64,000 nucleotides of DNA from Dioscorea cayenensis subsp. rotundata (GCF_009730915.1 NC_052472.1:18692382-18756381); one strand, 5' to 3'. Shown: positions 12,111-23,147, counted from the stretch's first letter. The notes: generated by a model not told the origin, from the letters alone. Numbers and translations: made by a program.

Positions 12111-14047
12111 AAAAAGGAGCCATTTTCTTGCATTTTGGAGATAAATCTATGCAAGAAGCCATTTTCTTGATAAATCTATTTGGCCGACCCAGCACATCCT
12201 TCCAAGAGCCATTTCCATGCCATCTTTTTCAAACATGTACTCCAAGAAAACTATGGTCATTGTGTCTTCTGACTCATCAGTTCCTATCAGTGCTTTCCCC
12301 AACAACAGCAATTTGGTCTCCATGAAAGCATCCACAGGGCATGTCTTTACAGTAGGTTCTCCTTTCCATATTACTTCCCCATGTCCAAATTTGGGTTTAC
12401 ATGATTGAGCAGATGGACAAGGCTTTGACAATTTCTCCTCTTCATTAGACACCTTCTCCCTCCAGACCTTCCTCTTCATTCTCTTCATGCTTCTCAAGTT
12501 CTTGTTTCTTGACTTCCTGGGATGTCTCCTTGTTTTGAATCATTCGGAAAATAATATAAATAATAACTCTCCCCATTTCCCATTAATCAACCTTGTAGTA
12601 GTGGCTTGCATCAAATTCATCTTTGACAGAACCCTCACTGCAGCACTCAGCATTCAAATTTTCTTCTGTACGCACCATGGTGCTTCTCTTGCATCTCATC
12701 AGAAAGACCAGTGACAGAAAGCACATTTTTGTATCTCCTTATCAGGAACTTGGAAAATAGTTGAAGAATAAATTGTCCATGAACCAACACATAACTCTCC
12801 ACCAGCACTAGATTGTAACAGATAAACACAGGATGATTGTTATCAAATTCTGCAACTTTCTTGAGTACATCTGCAAATGAAAGCTTTGAAAGGCTGCTCT
12901 GTGCTCTTAACAATGTGATGATGCTTATACCAAGCTTTGCTATTTTAAAGACTGCTTCATACCATGAAATGTATTGTTTTGCAGGCTTCCCCAAACCAAT
13001 ACCTGTAAGTAATTAACCAAAAGCACATAATCAGTGAACAACATGAATTTCCATGAGAAGAAAGGTAATCTACATCTCTATCAAGTTGCAAAAACTACTT
13101 TCTGATATTAACAGATAAACATTTTCACATACAATCCAGCAAATCCTATTTCAGACTTGATCAGCATTTCAAGTTAATAAAACTATTGTCAATTGGCCAG
13201 TGATGGTATTTGGAAATAATCACTCATGTGATAAGTTGAGACTAAATTTATCATTGAAAACCAAGGACTCATGGTGCATGTGTGTGCAAGTGAAGAGGTG
13301 AGGACAAGAGTAGCAGCACAATCCTGGGCAACATCGGTTTGTATAGATATAAAAAACATGAATATTCGAACCTTTTTATCCTCCATTTCTTCAAGGCACT
13401 AAGAAAAATTGGAAACCCATCAGTATCTTTAATGGGCAATGAATTTGGTGAAGATTGGCCTGGTTCAGTCCCATGATAAAAACCAGTTTCATCATCATAT
13501 TTAATAATCCCTGGTCCAAAAACTATCAGATCTACTTCATCCCAAGGCTTCATTAGGAGGAGATCTAAGGGAACAAACCTTGAGTCTGAGTCATAAAGAA
13601 AACAATTGTGCAAAACTCGTCTTGGGAGTTCAGAATAATACATGTTGGCACCATTTGAAAAAATGATATACTCATTCACTTCTTCAGCTGATGGCTGGTA
13701 ATATGCAGGCAAAGGATTGTAACTGGCAATTTCAGCTGTGCAGAGAATCTGAGAAGTTGTTTCTTGACAGACCCTTTCCTGCATCATCAATATCCAGTTT
13801 TTGCACTCCTGCAACAGCCTTTCATTTTTCTGATCATCATCTTCAATGATTTGAGATTGTTGTGCCTCATTAATCTTCAAAATCCCACAAGAAGCATTAA
13901 GAGGCTTTTTAAAATCTGTTCTATTTCTGCATTCATTACTAAGAGCAAGAGAAGAGTAGGCAATGTGGAAAAACTTGCATCATTTCTCTCAGAAGTCTCA
14001 TCCAATCCAATTAATTGGCTGTATATGAAATGACCAAGACAGATCAC

Positions 14048-14301
14048 AAAATCTCTACCTTTTTTTTGGGAAAGAAGAGCGGGGCGAACCCACTAGAGAC
14101 CCAGGGACGTGCACAAGCCCGGTGGAACAAAGTGTGGGACGGGGCAGCACTTGCATGACCTGGAACCACCCGTACACAACCACTATTCACAACTCCTGAA
14201 ATGTGCCTCGCTGAGAATCGAACTCTCACCACTCGGTGAGAGCTCTATCGGCGACCCGTGTACCAATAGACCCGAAGGTCGTTGGCAAAATCTCTACCTT
14301 T
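14048..14301. repeat. 15-bp target-site duplication around a SINE
   Basis: AAAATCTCTACCTTT occurs at 14,048-14,062 and again, without mismatch, at 14,287-14,301, directly flanking the SINE. Deleting the SINE plus one copy restores the reading of the MET1 fragment across the junction (SEFKG-RDF). The perfect duplication suggests a fairly young insertion. Confidence 0.92.
14063..14286 (-). mobile_element. tRNA-derived SINE (about 224 bp)
   Basis: On the minus strand the element starts with a tRNA-like head: box A region TCTATTGGTACACGGG (about 14,271-14,255) and box B GAGAGTTCGATTCTC (14,227-14,213). It is followed by an unrelated body and ends in an A-run (AAAAAAAA, about 14,068-14,061). Size, polymerase III boxes, A-tail and 15-bp target duplication all fit a SINE. 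A second, older copy lies at 16,993-17,226. It is not a functional tRNA gene, since the cloverleaf is not maintained. Confidence 0.88.
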
Positions 14302-14479
14302 AAATTCACTACAAGAACTCTTGCTTCTATTCATTGAGCGAACAACTGCAGCAACCATCTCTGCCAAACACAAGTCTGGATTTTCCTCCAACAGATCTAG
14401 CTAATTTTGGGTAGACTTCAATTCTTATTTGAGCCTTCTCATAGAAATGATCATAGAAACATTTGTAACAACTAGAAGG

Positions 14480-14885
14480 TTGAGATGATATATTCACATT
14501 ATTTTCCGAATGATTCAAAACAGGGAGACACCCAGGAAGTCAAAAAGCAAGAACTTGAGTAGCATGAAGAGATTGAAGAGGAAGGTCCGGAGGAGAAAGT
14601 GCTCAATGAAGAGGAAAATTTGTCAAAGCCTTATCCATCACTTCAATCATGTAACTCAAATCCAGACATGGGGAAGTAATATGGAAAGGAGAACCTACTG
14701 TAAAGACATGCTCTGGGGATGCTTTTTACAGATGTGCAGATGTTCATGGAGACCAACTTGCTGTTGGTGGAGCGGCAGTGACAGGAACTGATGAGTCAGA
14801 AGACACAATGACCATAGTTTTCTTGGAGTACATGCTTGGAAAAGATGGCACGAAAATGGCTCATGGAAGGATGTGCTGAGCGGGC
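14480..14885 (+). pseudogene. Second MET1 fragment (acidic linker plus first BAH), inverted relative to the first
   Basis: On the plus strand the sequence starts at YFPNDSKQ, runs through a Glu/Lys-rich linker (QEVKKQELE), and reads EPTVKTCSGDAFYRCADVHG then QLAVGGAAVTGTDESEDTM and IVFLEYMLGKDGTKMAHGRM before a stop. These are the acidic linker and first BAH domain of MET1. It matches about 12,190-12,560 of the neighbouring minus-strand fragment at what I judge by eye to be near 90% identity, except that the other copy lacks about 20 bases in the YRCADVH part. An in-frame stop lies in the linker. The 5' end of this copy touches the 5' end of the other copy, giving a head-to-head inverted pair. 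Confidence 0.85.
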
Positions 14886-15049
14886 CAAGTATCTTTTTAT
14901 CCAAATAGTTGCCTCAAGAAGCAGTTGACATCATTGCTTGTAGACTTGCTAGTGCTCCAAAAGAAGCCATAGGCAGTAGGCACCAAGTAAAATCCAGCAC
15001 TGGAAAATCCTTTTACATATTCTTGATAGATGGAGGACTCTGCTGTATG

Positions 15050-15246
15050 GTATCACCGTTACTTTTAAAAAATCCTTTACGGCCGAGACCTCCCCCGATG
15101 GATTATGCGATCATTCACTAGTCATGGTTACTCCTTTTGATTGTTTTACCTCTATTTTTCTTCCTTCCCAGTTTTGTTTCCAGACTTTTTGTTCGTAACT
15201 TTTCTATTTTTAATAAAATTAGCTTCTCAGTTGAGAAGTTCTTAAA
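15050..15246 (+). mobile_element. LINE 3' tail with terminal hairpin
   Basis: A short T-rich tail ends in AGCTTCTCAGTTGAGAAG then TTCTT and an A-run. CTTCTCA/TGAGAAG is a perfect 7-bp stem. The same tail closes the LINE at 33,540-34,570. I read this as the 3' end of an L1-type LINE; the left boundary is approximate. Confidence 0.55.
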
Positions 15247-15254
15247 AAAAAGTA

Positions 15255-15560
15255 AACAAAGTAAATCTTTTTGTTGGCTCACCCTGGGAATAATTGGGTT
15301 CTCACTTCGGAAAATCTCACCAAACAGAAATACAATTTGGCAATCTACAACGGCTTGCATCCTCTTTCATTTAGACAATGAATCGATGGACCATTTGTTC
15401 ATTCTCTACCCTTTTTGTGGAGTGGATTTGGAAGTTCTTCGGCCATGCACCTACTTGGTTTATCCACCTACTCGGGCTCCCTCAAATCTTTGTGGTAATC
15501 TTTGAGACCAAAGTTGCGGCTCCCTTACAAGATGACATGGAATATCCTTGTTAGGGCCTT
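15255..15560 (+). mobile_element. LINE ORF2 fragment (reverse-transcriptase zinc-binding region)
   Basis: The plus strand encodes HLDNESMDHLFI in a zf-RVT-like context, followed in another frame by WKFFGHAPTWFIHLLGLPQ, a typical C-terminal stretch of plant L1-type ORF2. It is frameshifted and truncated at both ends. Confidence 0.7.
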
Positions 15561-15729
15561 TTGTGGGATATATGGCTAGAATGAAACTAGCAAATTTTTA
15601 ATTATAAGATCCAAACAACTTATGAGATGATTTGCAAACTTGCTCAAACTCACCTTCTATGGCTATATGCAGTCCTAACAGCAAAAAAAGGCCAAGCTAG
15701 AAGATTAGATTTCAGCGATTAAAAAAAGC

Positions 15730-16137
15730 CTAAAGTTCCTGGAGTCCAGTACAAGAGAGGCCTATGATCAGGAGGAGCATGAGACATTTGGAATCCAACA
15801 TGACTTGAAGAGGTTTTTCAATCTTGGGATCTTCATCAAGTGGCCCCTGCTGCTGTTCACCCTTCACTCGCTCTCCCCTTGGTCTTCTTTGTGTTATCCC
15901 ATGTTTCTTGTGCTTGTTTTGCCCTAATTTTCTACCTCCATATGCACCAAGTGGAGGACCTTTATTGTTTCCTAACTTTCCTTTTGTGTTCATGAGTATA
16001 CACATGCTTTTCTCCCCCTGTTTATATTTTGTTTCTTTCCAGTCATCATTGAATCGTGGTTTATTCACTTCTTTAAAAAAAAGAATTTTAGTCATTGATG
16101 TTTTTAGAATTAAACTATTTTGCCTTTTTGGAGTCAT
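15730..16137 (-). other. Open frame of 135 codons, not recognised
   Basis: The minus strand is open for 135 codons: a basic middle (many Lys, Arg, Gly, Gln) and a hydrophobic end (LMLLLIIGLSC). I do not recognise a family, and no splice or promoter context stands out. It lies between LINE pieces, so a transposon or captured-gene origin is plausible. It may also be chance. Confidence 0.25.
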
Positions 16138-16479
16138 AAAAAAAAGCTATCAATTAAAATAAATTTATTTCTATTCTTTAATCTCAATAATGTTTTCAAC
16201 TATTTCTATGGATATTGGTATGTAGATATGTAAAGTATACTATTATAATTAGTAATGACCCATATGCCTGGGATAATTCATAAAATGGGATTGTTAAAGG
16301 ATAAATGTCTGTAATCCAACAATTATTTGATTTGTGGGAAGGATCCCGGATTTTTTTATTCTCCCTTGTGCTTGAACATATATATATCAACATGCAATTG
16401 ACTTTGGAATCTCTTTCTATTTTTTTTATTTTGTTTGTATGGACTCTATCAATAGTGATGGTTTAAGTCTTTCTCAACA

Positions 16480-17870
16480 ATGAGCTTGATTGTGGTAAAC
16501 AATCTAAGTTTCTACTAGATAGATTTGGCTCCAACCATGGGTCCAAGTTACCTATAGTGTCAATTGCTAAAAATTGCAAGTGCAATTTATAATCATTTGA
16601 ACATGGGGTCCTTGACTCAACATGACAATAGAAGGGTTGGTAGGCTATTTGGAGACTTCTGGTTGCTCCTCAAGTTAAACTCTTTCTTTGGAGTTTGCTT
16701 TATGGATGCATACTATTGCATGCTAAAGATTGAATCTCCAATTTTATATGTTTTTTTGTTATTTAGAATCTGGAGAATGATAAACATATTACTTGAAACT
16801 ATAGTAGAAGCAAAAGAATGTTGGAATTTGGTTGCTTCTCAATTATATAGGTGTTAGATTAGAGCTTTCTGGATTGGTATACTTGGATGGAAAACCACTG
16901 CGTTAAAGCCTTGCAAGCTAGCTATTTGTGAATGGTCCTTGTGGAAAGCTAGGTGTAATTTTGTGTTCAATAAAAGACAATTGCCTTACCAATGATCAAG
17001 TGGTCTATTGGTAGTCGGGTCCCCATTAGAACTCTTCACAAGTGATGAGAGTTTAAATCATGGGTGAGGGCACATGTTTTGGGAGTGTGAGTAGTGGTTG
17101 AGTGTGGGTGGTCCTAGTGTCCATGTGTGCATTGGCCCCTCCCCCACTTGTTCCTCCGAGGTTTGTGCAAGCTATGTCTTTCTTAGTGGCCTAGCCGCTC
17201 ATCTGAACAAAAAAGAAAAAAAAACCACTGCCTTTTCAAGACATTTTTCAATAGGCATTGAAGTCTACATTTGATTATGTAAGAGATATTCAGCTCAATA
17301 TTATGGAGTTAACTTCTACCTTTAACTTAAAAAATTCCATTTTCCATCTTTACTTATGCATCTTGGGTTTGATGATCATTTATCTTATAGTGGACTTGGA
17401 TATGTTCTAGTCTTTAATTCTTGTAAACATCATTTTGGCAGGTTCTCTAACAACAATTTCATAATCTTGCTTACTTGCTAAGGCTACTGTATTCGGTGTA
17501 GCTTTGGGCTTTTTCAGTAAGTGGCGATTGTGGGTGGACCATATCTTCTGTGATTACCTGAGCCTGACTAAGTTGGTTCAGTTTGGAGTGTTCTCAAGTA
17601 AGATGGTGATGTAGCGATGAGATAAAAAACATTAAACATCTCCTCATGCGTTGTCCAATTGTGACACCGAAGTTTATACCAAAAAAATTAAAATGAGATA
17701 GCTAATGCTTTTGGCAAAAATTGGCCATAGAAAATCTCAGGCTTTCTCTTTTCCATATAGGTTAGGATTTACTTAGATGGTTGGTAGATGCCACCCCTGA
17801 GTTGGGTTTAAGCTTCTAATTTAGCCTCTTAGATTTTTAACTATACTTTTTTGTTCTTATCCATCTATTT
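16480..17870 (+). mobile_element. LINE ORF2 C-terminal fragment, split by a SINE
   Basis: Before the SINE: SFFGVCFMDAYYC, ESENDKHILLETI-like and AKECWNLVASQL, then WSLWKARCNFVFNK, all typical of the zf-RVT part and following segment of plant LINEs. After the SINE: SYSGLGYVLVFNSCKHHFG and ATVFGVALGFFSKW, matching the start and middle of an RNase H-like domain. Several frameshifts and stops make it dead. The SINE at 16,993-17,226 interrupts it. Confidence 0.75.
16993..17226 (+). mobile_element. tRNA-derived SINE, older second copy
   Basis: Same family as 14,063-14,286 but in plus orientation: TGGTCTATTGGTAGTCGGG (box A region), GAGAGTTTAAATCATGG (decayed box B, about 17,047-17,063), the same body, and an A-rich end. 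Flanks ATTGCCTTACCAA and ACTGCCTTTTCAA look like a mutated 13-bp target duplication. It is more diverged than the other copy. Confidence 0.8.
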
Positions 17871-17964
17871 CAACTCCTTTGTCTCAAAAAGAAAAAGGTT
17901 GCATTAAAATGCTGCTAAAAAAACTCAATAAATAATTTCTACTTGGAGGCAAAACACAATCTAC

Positions 17965-18105
17965 AATCAACATTCTCATTTGAATCCAACCAATAGATTT
18001 TATCAGCATTCATCGAGATAGTCACATGTGTGGGTAAAGAGAAGTAAAACGCCAAAGAAGGAAGAAAGAAATAGTATGAATGAAAGGGCATCAATGCACT
18101 ATATC
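17965..18105. repeat. Diverged copy of the BEACH gene 3' flank
   Basis: About 140 bases here match 44,330-44,475 in the same orientation (shared: ATCCAACCAATAGATTTTAT, GCCAAAGAAGG, GGGCATCAAT) at roughly three quarters identity by eye. This is either a displaced piece of the BEACH gene 3' region or a dispersed repeat present at both places. Confidence 0.6.
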
Positions 18106-18189
18106 AAGTAAATCTCGACCCCTTTATCGACCCCTTTATCGAGAACCATTTTCCTTAGGCTAGATGGGCGACTCCAATGATCTAAAAAG

Positions 18190-18450
18190 GTGGAGTCTAT
18201 TTTTTCAAATGGATTATTCTCAATAAGATCCTTCTACAACTTCTTGGTTGATGGAAAGCATCAGATGGCAAGCTAGCATGGACATCTAGAAAGGCATCAG
18301 CCCTAGGAAGGTGAAAGGCTTTCATTTGGCTGGCTTGGGATAACAAGATCCTCACTCTAGATAACCTTTCTAAAAGAGGATGGAATAGGCTCCCTATTGT
18401 CACTTGTATCTTCTATAACACGGCAATTAAAATGACAAGGAAGGATGGCA
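18190..18450 (+). mobile_element. LINE ORF2 fragment
   Basis: The plus strand reads AFIWLAWDNKILTLDNLSKR then GWNRLPIVTC. This is the segment just before and into the zf-RVT zinc-binding region of plant L1-type ORF2, and closely resembles AWDNKLLTSDNLAKMR of the minus-strand LINE at 36.6-38.2 kb. Flanks are broken. Confidence 0.7.
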
Positions 18451-18599
18451 ACTTTTGCAGAGACGCAAATGGAGCCCCCTACAACCACAATAACTCGTTC
18501 TCCAAAAGCACTTTTTTCAGAACATCACTACCACATCAAGATTGCAACTAAACCTTAAGAGAAGAAGATCACCACTAGATCCACCACCGTGATCTCATT

Positions 18600-19020
18600 G
18601 CCTATGGTGGGATTACTCTGCTATAGAGTGTAGGCAATTGCTCACTTGTAGGAGATGTCATTGTTCTTGGCACATTACAGTAAATAGCCCCCTAATAGAG
18701 GATAACCAACAACCATTGTCCCCTCCTTGGAAGAGTGTCAGAAAGAAAAATTTCCCCATTCCCATCCTTAGCACCATGCAAAACTTTAGCTCCGGCTCTC
18801 CATGGTGTCCTCGAACCTCTACTCTCTAGGTGTCCATTTGCCATCTTTTGGAAGATATAACGCAAGTAAAGAAGCATCTTTGCTTGGTTTTCAATTGCTT
18901 CAACCCTCATGGGCCAAACGTCAGAGATGGTTCTTTTGGAAGTAACCCCGTTTTGCTAATCAGTAATTTCACCATCTCCTTCAAGATAGAGAGAGAAACG
19001 TGCAAGGTAGGGTAGCTGAG
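18600..19020 (+). mobile_element. LINE ORF1-like zinc-knuckle fragment
   Basis: The frame around 18,625-18,680 reads SAIECRQLLTCRRCHCSWHI, a partial zinc knuckle followed by CxxC...H as in LINE ORF1 proteins. A loosely ORF1-like frame continues to about 19,015. The evidence is the cysteine pattern only. Confidence 0.45.
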
Positions 19021-20690
19021 CCTTTCTCATCTTAGTAGTAAATATGGCCCTCTACTTGATCACCCTTAGTATGTGGCTACTAGAAATTGGTGTTGTTGGC
19101 TTGTCATACTATATGGCTTGTTGGATAAAGGTAATAAACCTGGTGCTCCATTACTAGAGCCATGCATCCATTCTCAAGATTATATAATGCATCCGTTCTC
19201 AAGATTATACGACCTCTGGGCTATCTCATTAGAGTTTGGAACAGTGTTGTAGTGACTCTCGAGCATTCTTGTGCACTGGTTGTCCCCAACCTTTGACAAA
19301 GCTTCCACACAAGTTAGAGTTGTATGTAGGAACCCGATGGTTCCTTGTTATTACCAATCTTTACTATCCCTTTCGACCATCTCTGCTTAGAGGAGAAAGT
19401 CTCAACCACCTCACCACTATTCCACTTCAACCCGATGGCTTCACTAAAGAACTAGACTACACCAATCACCCTTAGGAGCTAACTCATGACAACAAAGATA
19501 AAGTCCCCATTAATTTGCTCGATGATTAACGGAAGATGAAGACTGTCTGGAGACAAGTGGTTGAGCATAGCTCTAGACCATCATTGCAAATGATGGTCCA
19601 ATAATCGCTGGTCGAACACAGCTTCCTTGGCATTCTTGAAGTGGTTGAGCTTAGCTCTCAAAATCATCTTGGGTGTAACACACCAGAGAAGACCGTAACA
19701 ATAAAATGGACCACTGGTCCATTGGAGGAGCATCAATCCAATGGTCCAAGCTATGATGTGTTTGGCATGACAAAGACAAAAGGTTTAGACGGATGTGTCT
19801 TGCAATTCCGCCAAACTTTGTAAGTATGGTGTTCACAAAACATCAAGCTCATATGATGACTTGGAAGCTAGTATGGCTCCATCCATAACAGGGAAGTCTT
19901 CCACTAAAGAGTCAGGTGGTTGCTTTTCTAAGAAACACATGCAAAATAATCCAATCTTAAACTATCCTTATCCCAATGATCTTCGAATAAATGATATTGA
20001 AGAAGGCAAACATGCATGATAAATCTTATGTGCAACTCACAATTGAGATTAAATCTATCCCTAAAGTAATTCCCAAAGTTCCACAAGTGGTGAACATTCT
20101 TTATGAACCCATTAGGAGCCCAGGAACAAGCTTCTAACTATACAGAACAAAGAGATCTTGTAAGCAATTTAAAAGTTGTTCCAAATGATCATTTTCCTCA
20201 CAATCGTTTAAAGCAACATAGTTAATGTAGTCTATGGAGGATTAAACTAAAAAGCTGAGCCACTATGTCTGAGACAAAAAAATGCTTAATATAATGAACT
20301 TGAGCATATAAACATTCTTAGCCTTCTTGAGATCAGATTAAATAAAACCTTTAAACCAAAATTCATACATTGCACTTGACTCCCCCGATCCTTCTAAAGA
20401 AAAGGGACCACTGCTTATTAAGGAATTTCCTCCCCATTATGAGTGGAAACTCCAAGATGGGGAATCGGTCTTAAAGCTAGCCAAGTCCTTGCCAAATCCA
20501 CTTTCTCACTCAAGGGGTCATGAAGTTGAAGCTGCCACCCTAGGTTCATTTCAAAATTCATCATGATGGTTCAGTAAGATTCGGAGATCGAGTTTGCATT
20601 CCAAATAATTTAGAGTGGAAGAAAGAAATTATGGAGGAAGCTTACTACACTAGATTTAGTTCAACCCAGTAGTAGTAAGATGTATAAAGA
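19021..20690. other. No gene recognised; degraded sequence
   Basis: Short frames only (60-80 codons), none with a recognisable motif. The composition is less AT-rich than true intergenic stretches nearby, which suggests old coding transposon sequence, perhaps of the gypsy element that becomes recognisable from about 20,690. Confidence 0.35.
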
Positions 20691-21925
20691 TTTGATGAGT
20701 ACCTTCTGGTGGAATAACATGAAAGTGGGAGATTGCTTAGTTTGTGGCATACTGTTTAATTTGTCAATAGGTTAAGATAGAGCACCAGAGGTCAGCAGGA
20801 CTCCTCCAACTACTTCCAATTCCTAAGTGGAAGTGGGAGAACATCACTATGGGTTTTGTGTTTGGATTTCCTAGAACCAACAAGGGTTTTGACAATGTGT
20901 GGGTAGTGGTTGACAGATTAACCAAGTCTGCATATTTCTTGGCTATGAAGACTGGGATACCCTTGGAGAAGCTAGCAGAGTTGTATATCAACCAAATCTT
21001 GAGGCTTCATGGTGTACCAGAGATGATATGTATCAGATAGGGATTCTAGGTTTGTGGCATATTTCTCGAGGAGTTTACACAATACTTTAGGAACCAAATT
21101 TGACATTCAGCATAACCTTTCACCCACAAACAGATGGGCAATCTGAGAGGAAGATTTAGATATTGGAGGATATGCTTTAGGCTTTGCATGCTTGATTTTG
21201 GGAGTTCTTGGGATCGATCATTTGCCTTTGATTGAGTTTGCTTATAACAATAGCTATTAGGTAAGTTTCAGATGGTTCCTTATGAGGCATTATATGAGTA
21301 GGAGATGCAGATCACCTATTTGCTGGGATGACGTGGGAAGAAAGAAGATTGTTAGGAACAGAGATGGTACAGATGATAGTAGAGAAAGTTCAATTGATCA
21401 TAGATCGTTTCTGAGCAGCTCAGAGCAAACAGAAAGAGCTATGTAGATAATAGGAGAAAAAGTTTTAGAATTTGAAGTGGAAGATCATGTATTCTCGAGG
21501 ATTGCTTTAACCAAAGGGAGTAATTCGATTCGGAGTAAGAGGGAAGCTTAGTCCTAGATTTATTGGTCATTTTGAGATTTTAGAGCACATTGGTGAAATG
21601 GCATACCAACTTGCACTACTGCTAGCTCCTTTCATCGTGTGCATAATGTATTCCATGTTTTTCTATGTTGAAGAAGTACATTGCAAATCCTGATCATGTG
21701 ATATAGTTTGCAGACTTTGAACTTAACAATGATACGATATATGAGGAGCAACCTATAAAGATCATGGATTTCAAGGAGCAAGTACTTAGAAGGCCGATCA
21801 TTCCTTATGTAAAAGTTCAATGGAGTAATCGCTCAGAGAGAGAGAGGCCACCTAGGAATTGGAATTAGATGTGCGGGAGAAATACCTATACCTTTTCTAT
21901 GATCAGGTGAGAGTTTAGAGGACTA
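20690..21925 (+). pseudogene. Ty3/gypsy pol remnant: integrase to C-terminal end
   Basis: Order seen: zinc-finger linker remnant, LLQLLPIPKWKWENITMGF, integrase core VWVVVDRLTKSAYFL and ELYINQILRLHGVP, GTKFDIQHN, PLIEFAYNNSY, EFEVEDHVFSRI, KLSPRFIGHFEILEHIGE, and a final ERPPRNWN/KYLYLFYDQ-like end. These are the hallmarks of a Ty3/gypsy polyprotein of the chromovirus (Tekay/Del-like) group. Stops and frameshifts are frequent and protease, reverse transcriptase and RNase H are not visible, so the element is dead and 5' truncated or scrambled. It leads into an LTR on its right. Confidence 0.85.
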
Positions 21926-22708
21926 AACTCTTCTGTAAAGGTGGGCGAGTTTGTGAAACATACCCAGTTAATCATAGCCGTCAGTTTTTTTTTTTGTCTG
22001 AAAAATTTTAAAACGTTTGGGTTATTGATTACCTCCATATCTTATCCTCAATAACTCTCAAATCATGGTGAGAAAGACCCCGGAACCCACAAGTAGTGAT
22101 CACCCCACCCATTATTTTTTAATTAGAATCCGAGACCTAGCCTTACCTTTCTCTTCCTGGTTACTCGTGGTGCTGGCGGCGAGGAGGAGGAAGGATCTCA
22201 CCATCAAGTTTTTTTACTACTACTTTTGAGGTGAGCATTCTCTACATCGGATCTATGTCTAAGCGGTAGAATTCTTTTTATCTTCTGAAATCTTGATATG
22301 GTATTGATGATGTTAATGATTGATAGGTTAACTTGTTTTTGTGTAGAGGTGTAGATATTGCCAAGTTACGGGTTAGATTTAATGCCTATGCTCATTGTTG
22401 CGGTTGATAAGGGATGATATGATGGATTCCGTTTAGATGCTTGATTAAATATATGTTCTAATGACATTAATAATCCTGCATTTTTATGATAATAGTTGAC
22501 ATATAAAGTAGTGACGTAAAAATTTGGATAGATTGGATGTTTAGAACAATTACTGAATTTCTCTCTAGTTTGTAACTTTGTGCTAATTTTTTCTTGTGAA
22601 TTAAATGTGAAATTTTTATACTATTTATTTAAGAATATTCAATGGATTGCTTTCAATGCATAAGTGGCTAGCTTTGAAGTTCTGTGTAATATATATATAT
22701 ATATATAT

Positions 22709-23069
22709 GAGGATGAATCATCTGAGTACGTTCATAGTTTTAAACCTGCGAACATTGCTATCAACCATTGGATTTCAATCAAATAGTCTTGCATTGTTCA
22801 GTAAATAGTATTATTGTGCTTATAATAGTAGTATGGTGAAAAGTAGGATGCACAGTATTTTGATCTAAATCGGTCAATCAATTTGTACACAATAATTGAA
22901 AAAATCTGAACCATCCAACTTTATTTCTACTACAACTACAACAACTATTTTAAAAACAAAACCTAAACTAAAGAATCCAACTAATCCCTAATTATGTCTT
23001 ACTATAACACCCTAATTAACATTGTGCTCAACTGCACGCTCTAAGAACGTCCGCAGTTGATGTTTTCTC
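22709..23069. mobile_element. TA-microsatellite-flanked non-autonomous element, copy 1
   Basis: A 360-bp block starting GATGAATCATCTGAGTACGT lies between (AT)n runs (22,689-22,708 and 23,070-23,079). A close direct copy follows at 23,148. Location between TA repeats resembles MITEs such as rice Micron, which insert into (TA)n. It has no coding potential. Confidence 0.6.
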
Positions 23070-23147
23070 TATATATATACCTAATGTAGGGAGTGGAATT
23101 AAAGTTTAGTTCTACTATCCATTATTAACATATATATATATATATAT

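Larger units (their letters stand above)
12150..14478 (-). pseudogene. MET1-type DNA (cytosine-5) methyltransferase fragment (RFD to first BAH domain)
   Basis: Partial copy of the maintenance CG methyltransferase gene. Reading leftward: the replication-foci domain starts CYKCFYDHFYEKAQIRIEVY (about 14,460) and continues PDLCLAEMVAAVVRSMNRSK, a SINE interrupts, then QLIGLDETSERNDASFSTL, then PLPAYYQPSAEEVNEYI and LPRRVLHNCFLYDSDSR (13,700-13,580). An intron-like gap ends in ACAG near 13,000 and is followed by GKPAKQYISWYEAVFKIAK and SIITLLRAQSSLSKLSFADV. After an acidic linker comes the start of the first BAH domain with GTDESEDTMTIVFLEYMFEK (12,290-12,230). The N-terminus, second BAH and whole catalytic domain are missing, and there are several frameshifts and stops. 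Retained introns mean it was copied as DNA, not from mRNA. On its left it abuts the RLP remnant. It cannot encode an active enzyme. Confidence 0.88.

Noticed and set aside
14213..14271. Possible tRNA gene
   Set aside because: Box A and box B are present, but no cloverleaf is kept and the sequence continues into a SINE body with A-tail and target duplication.
20849..21040. Stand-alone integrase-like gene
   Set aside because: It is only the surviving open piece of a stop-ridden gypsy polyprotein that extends on both sides in other frames.
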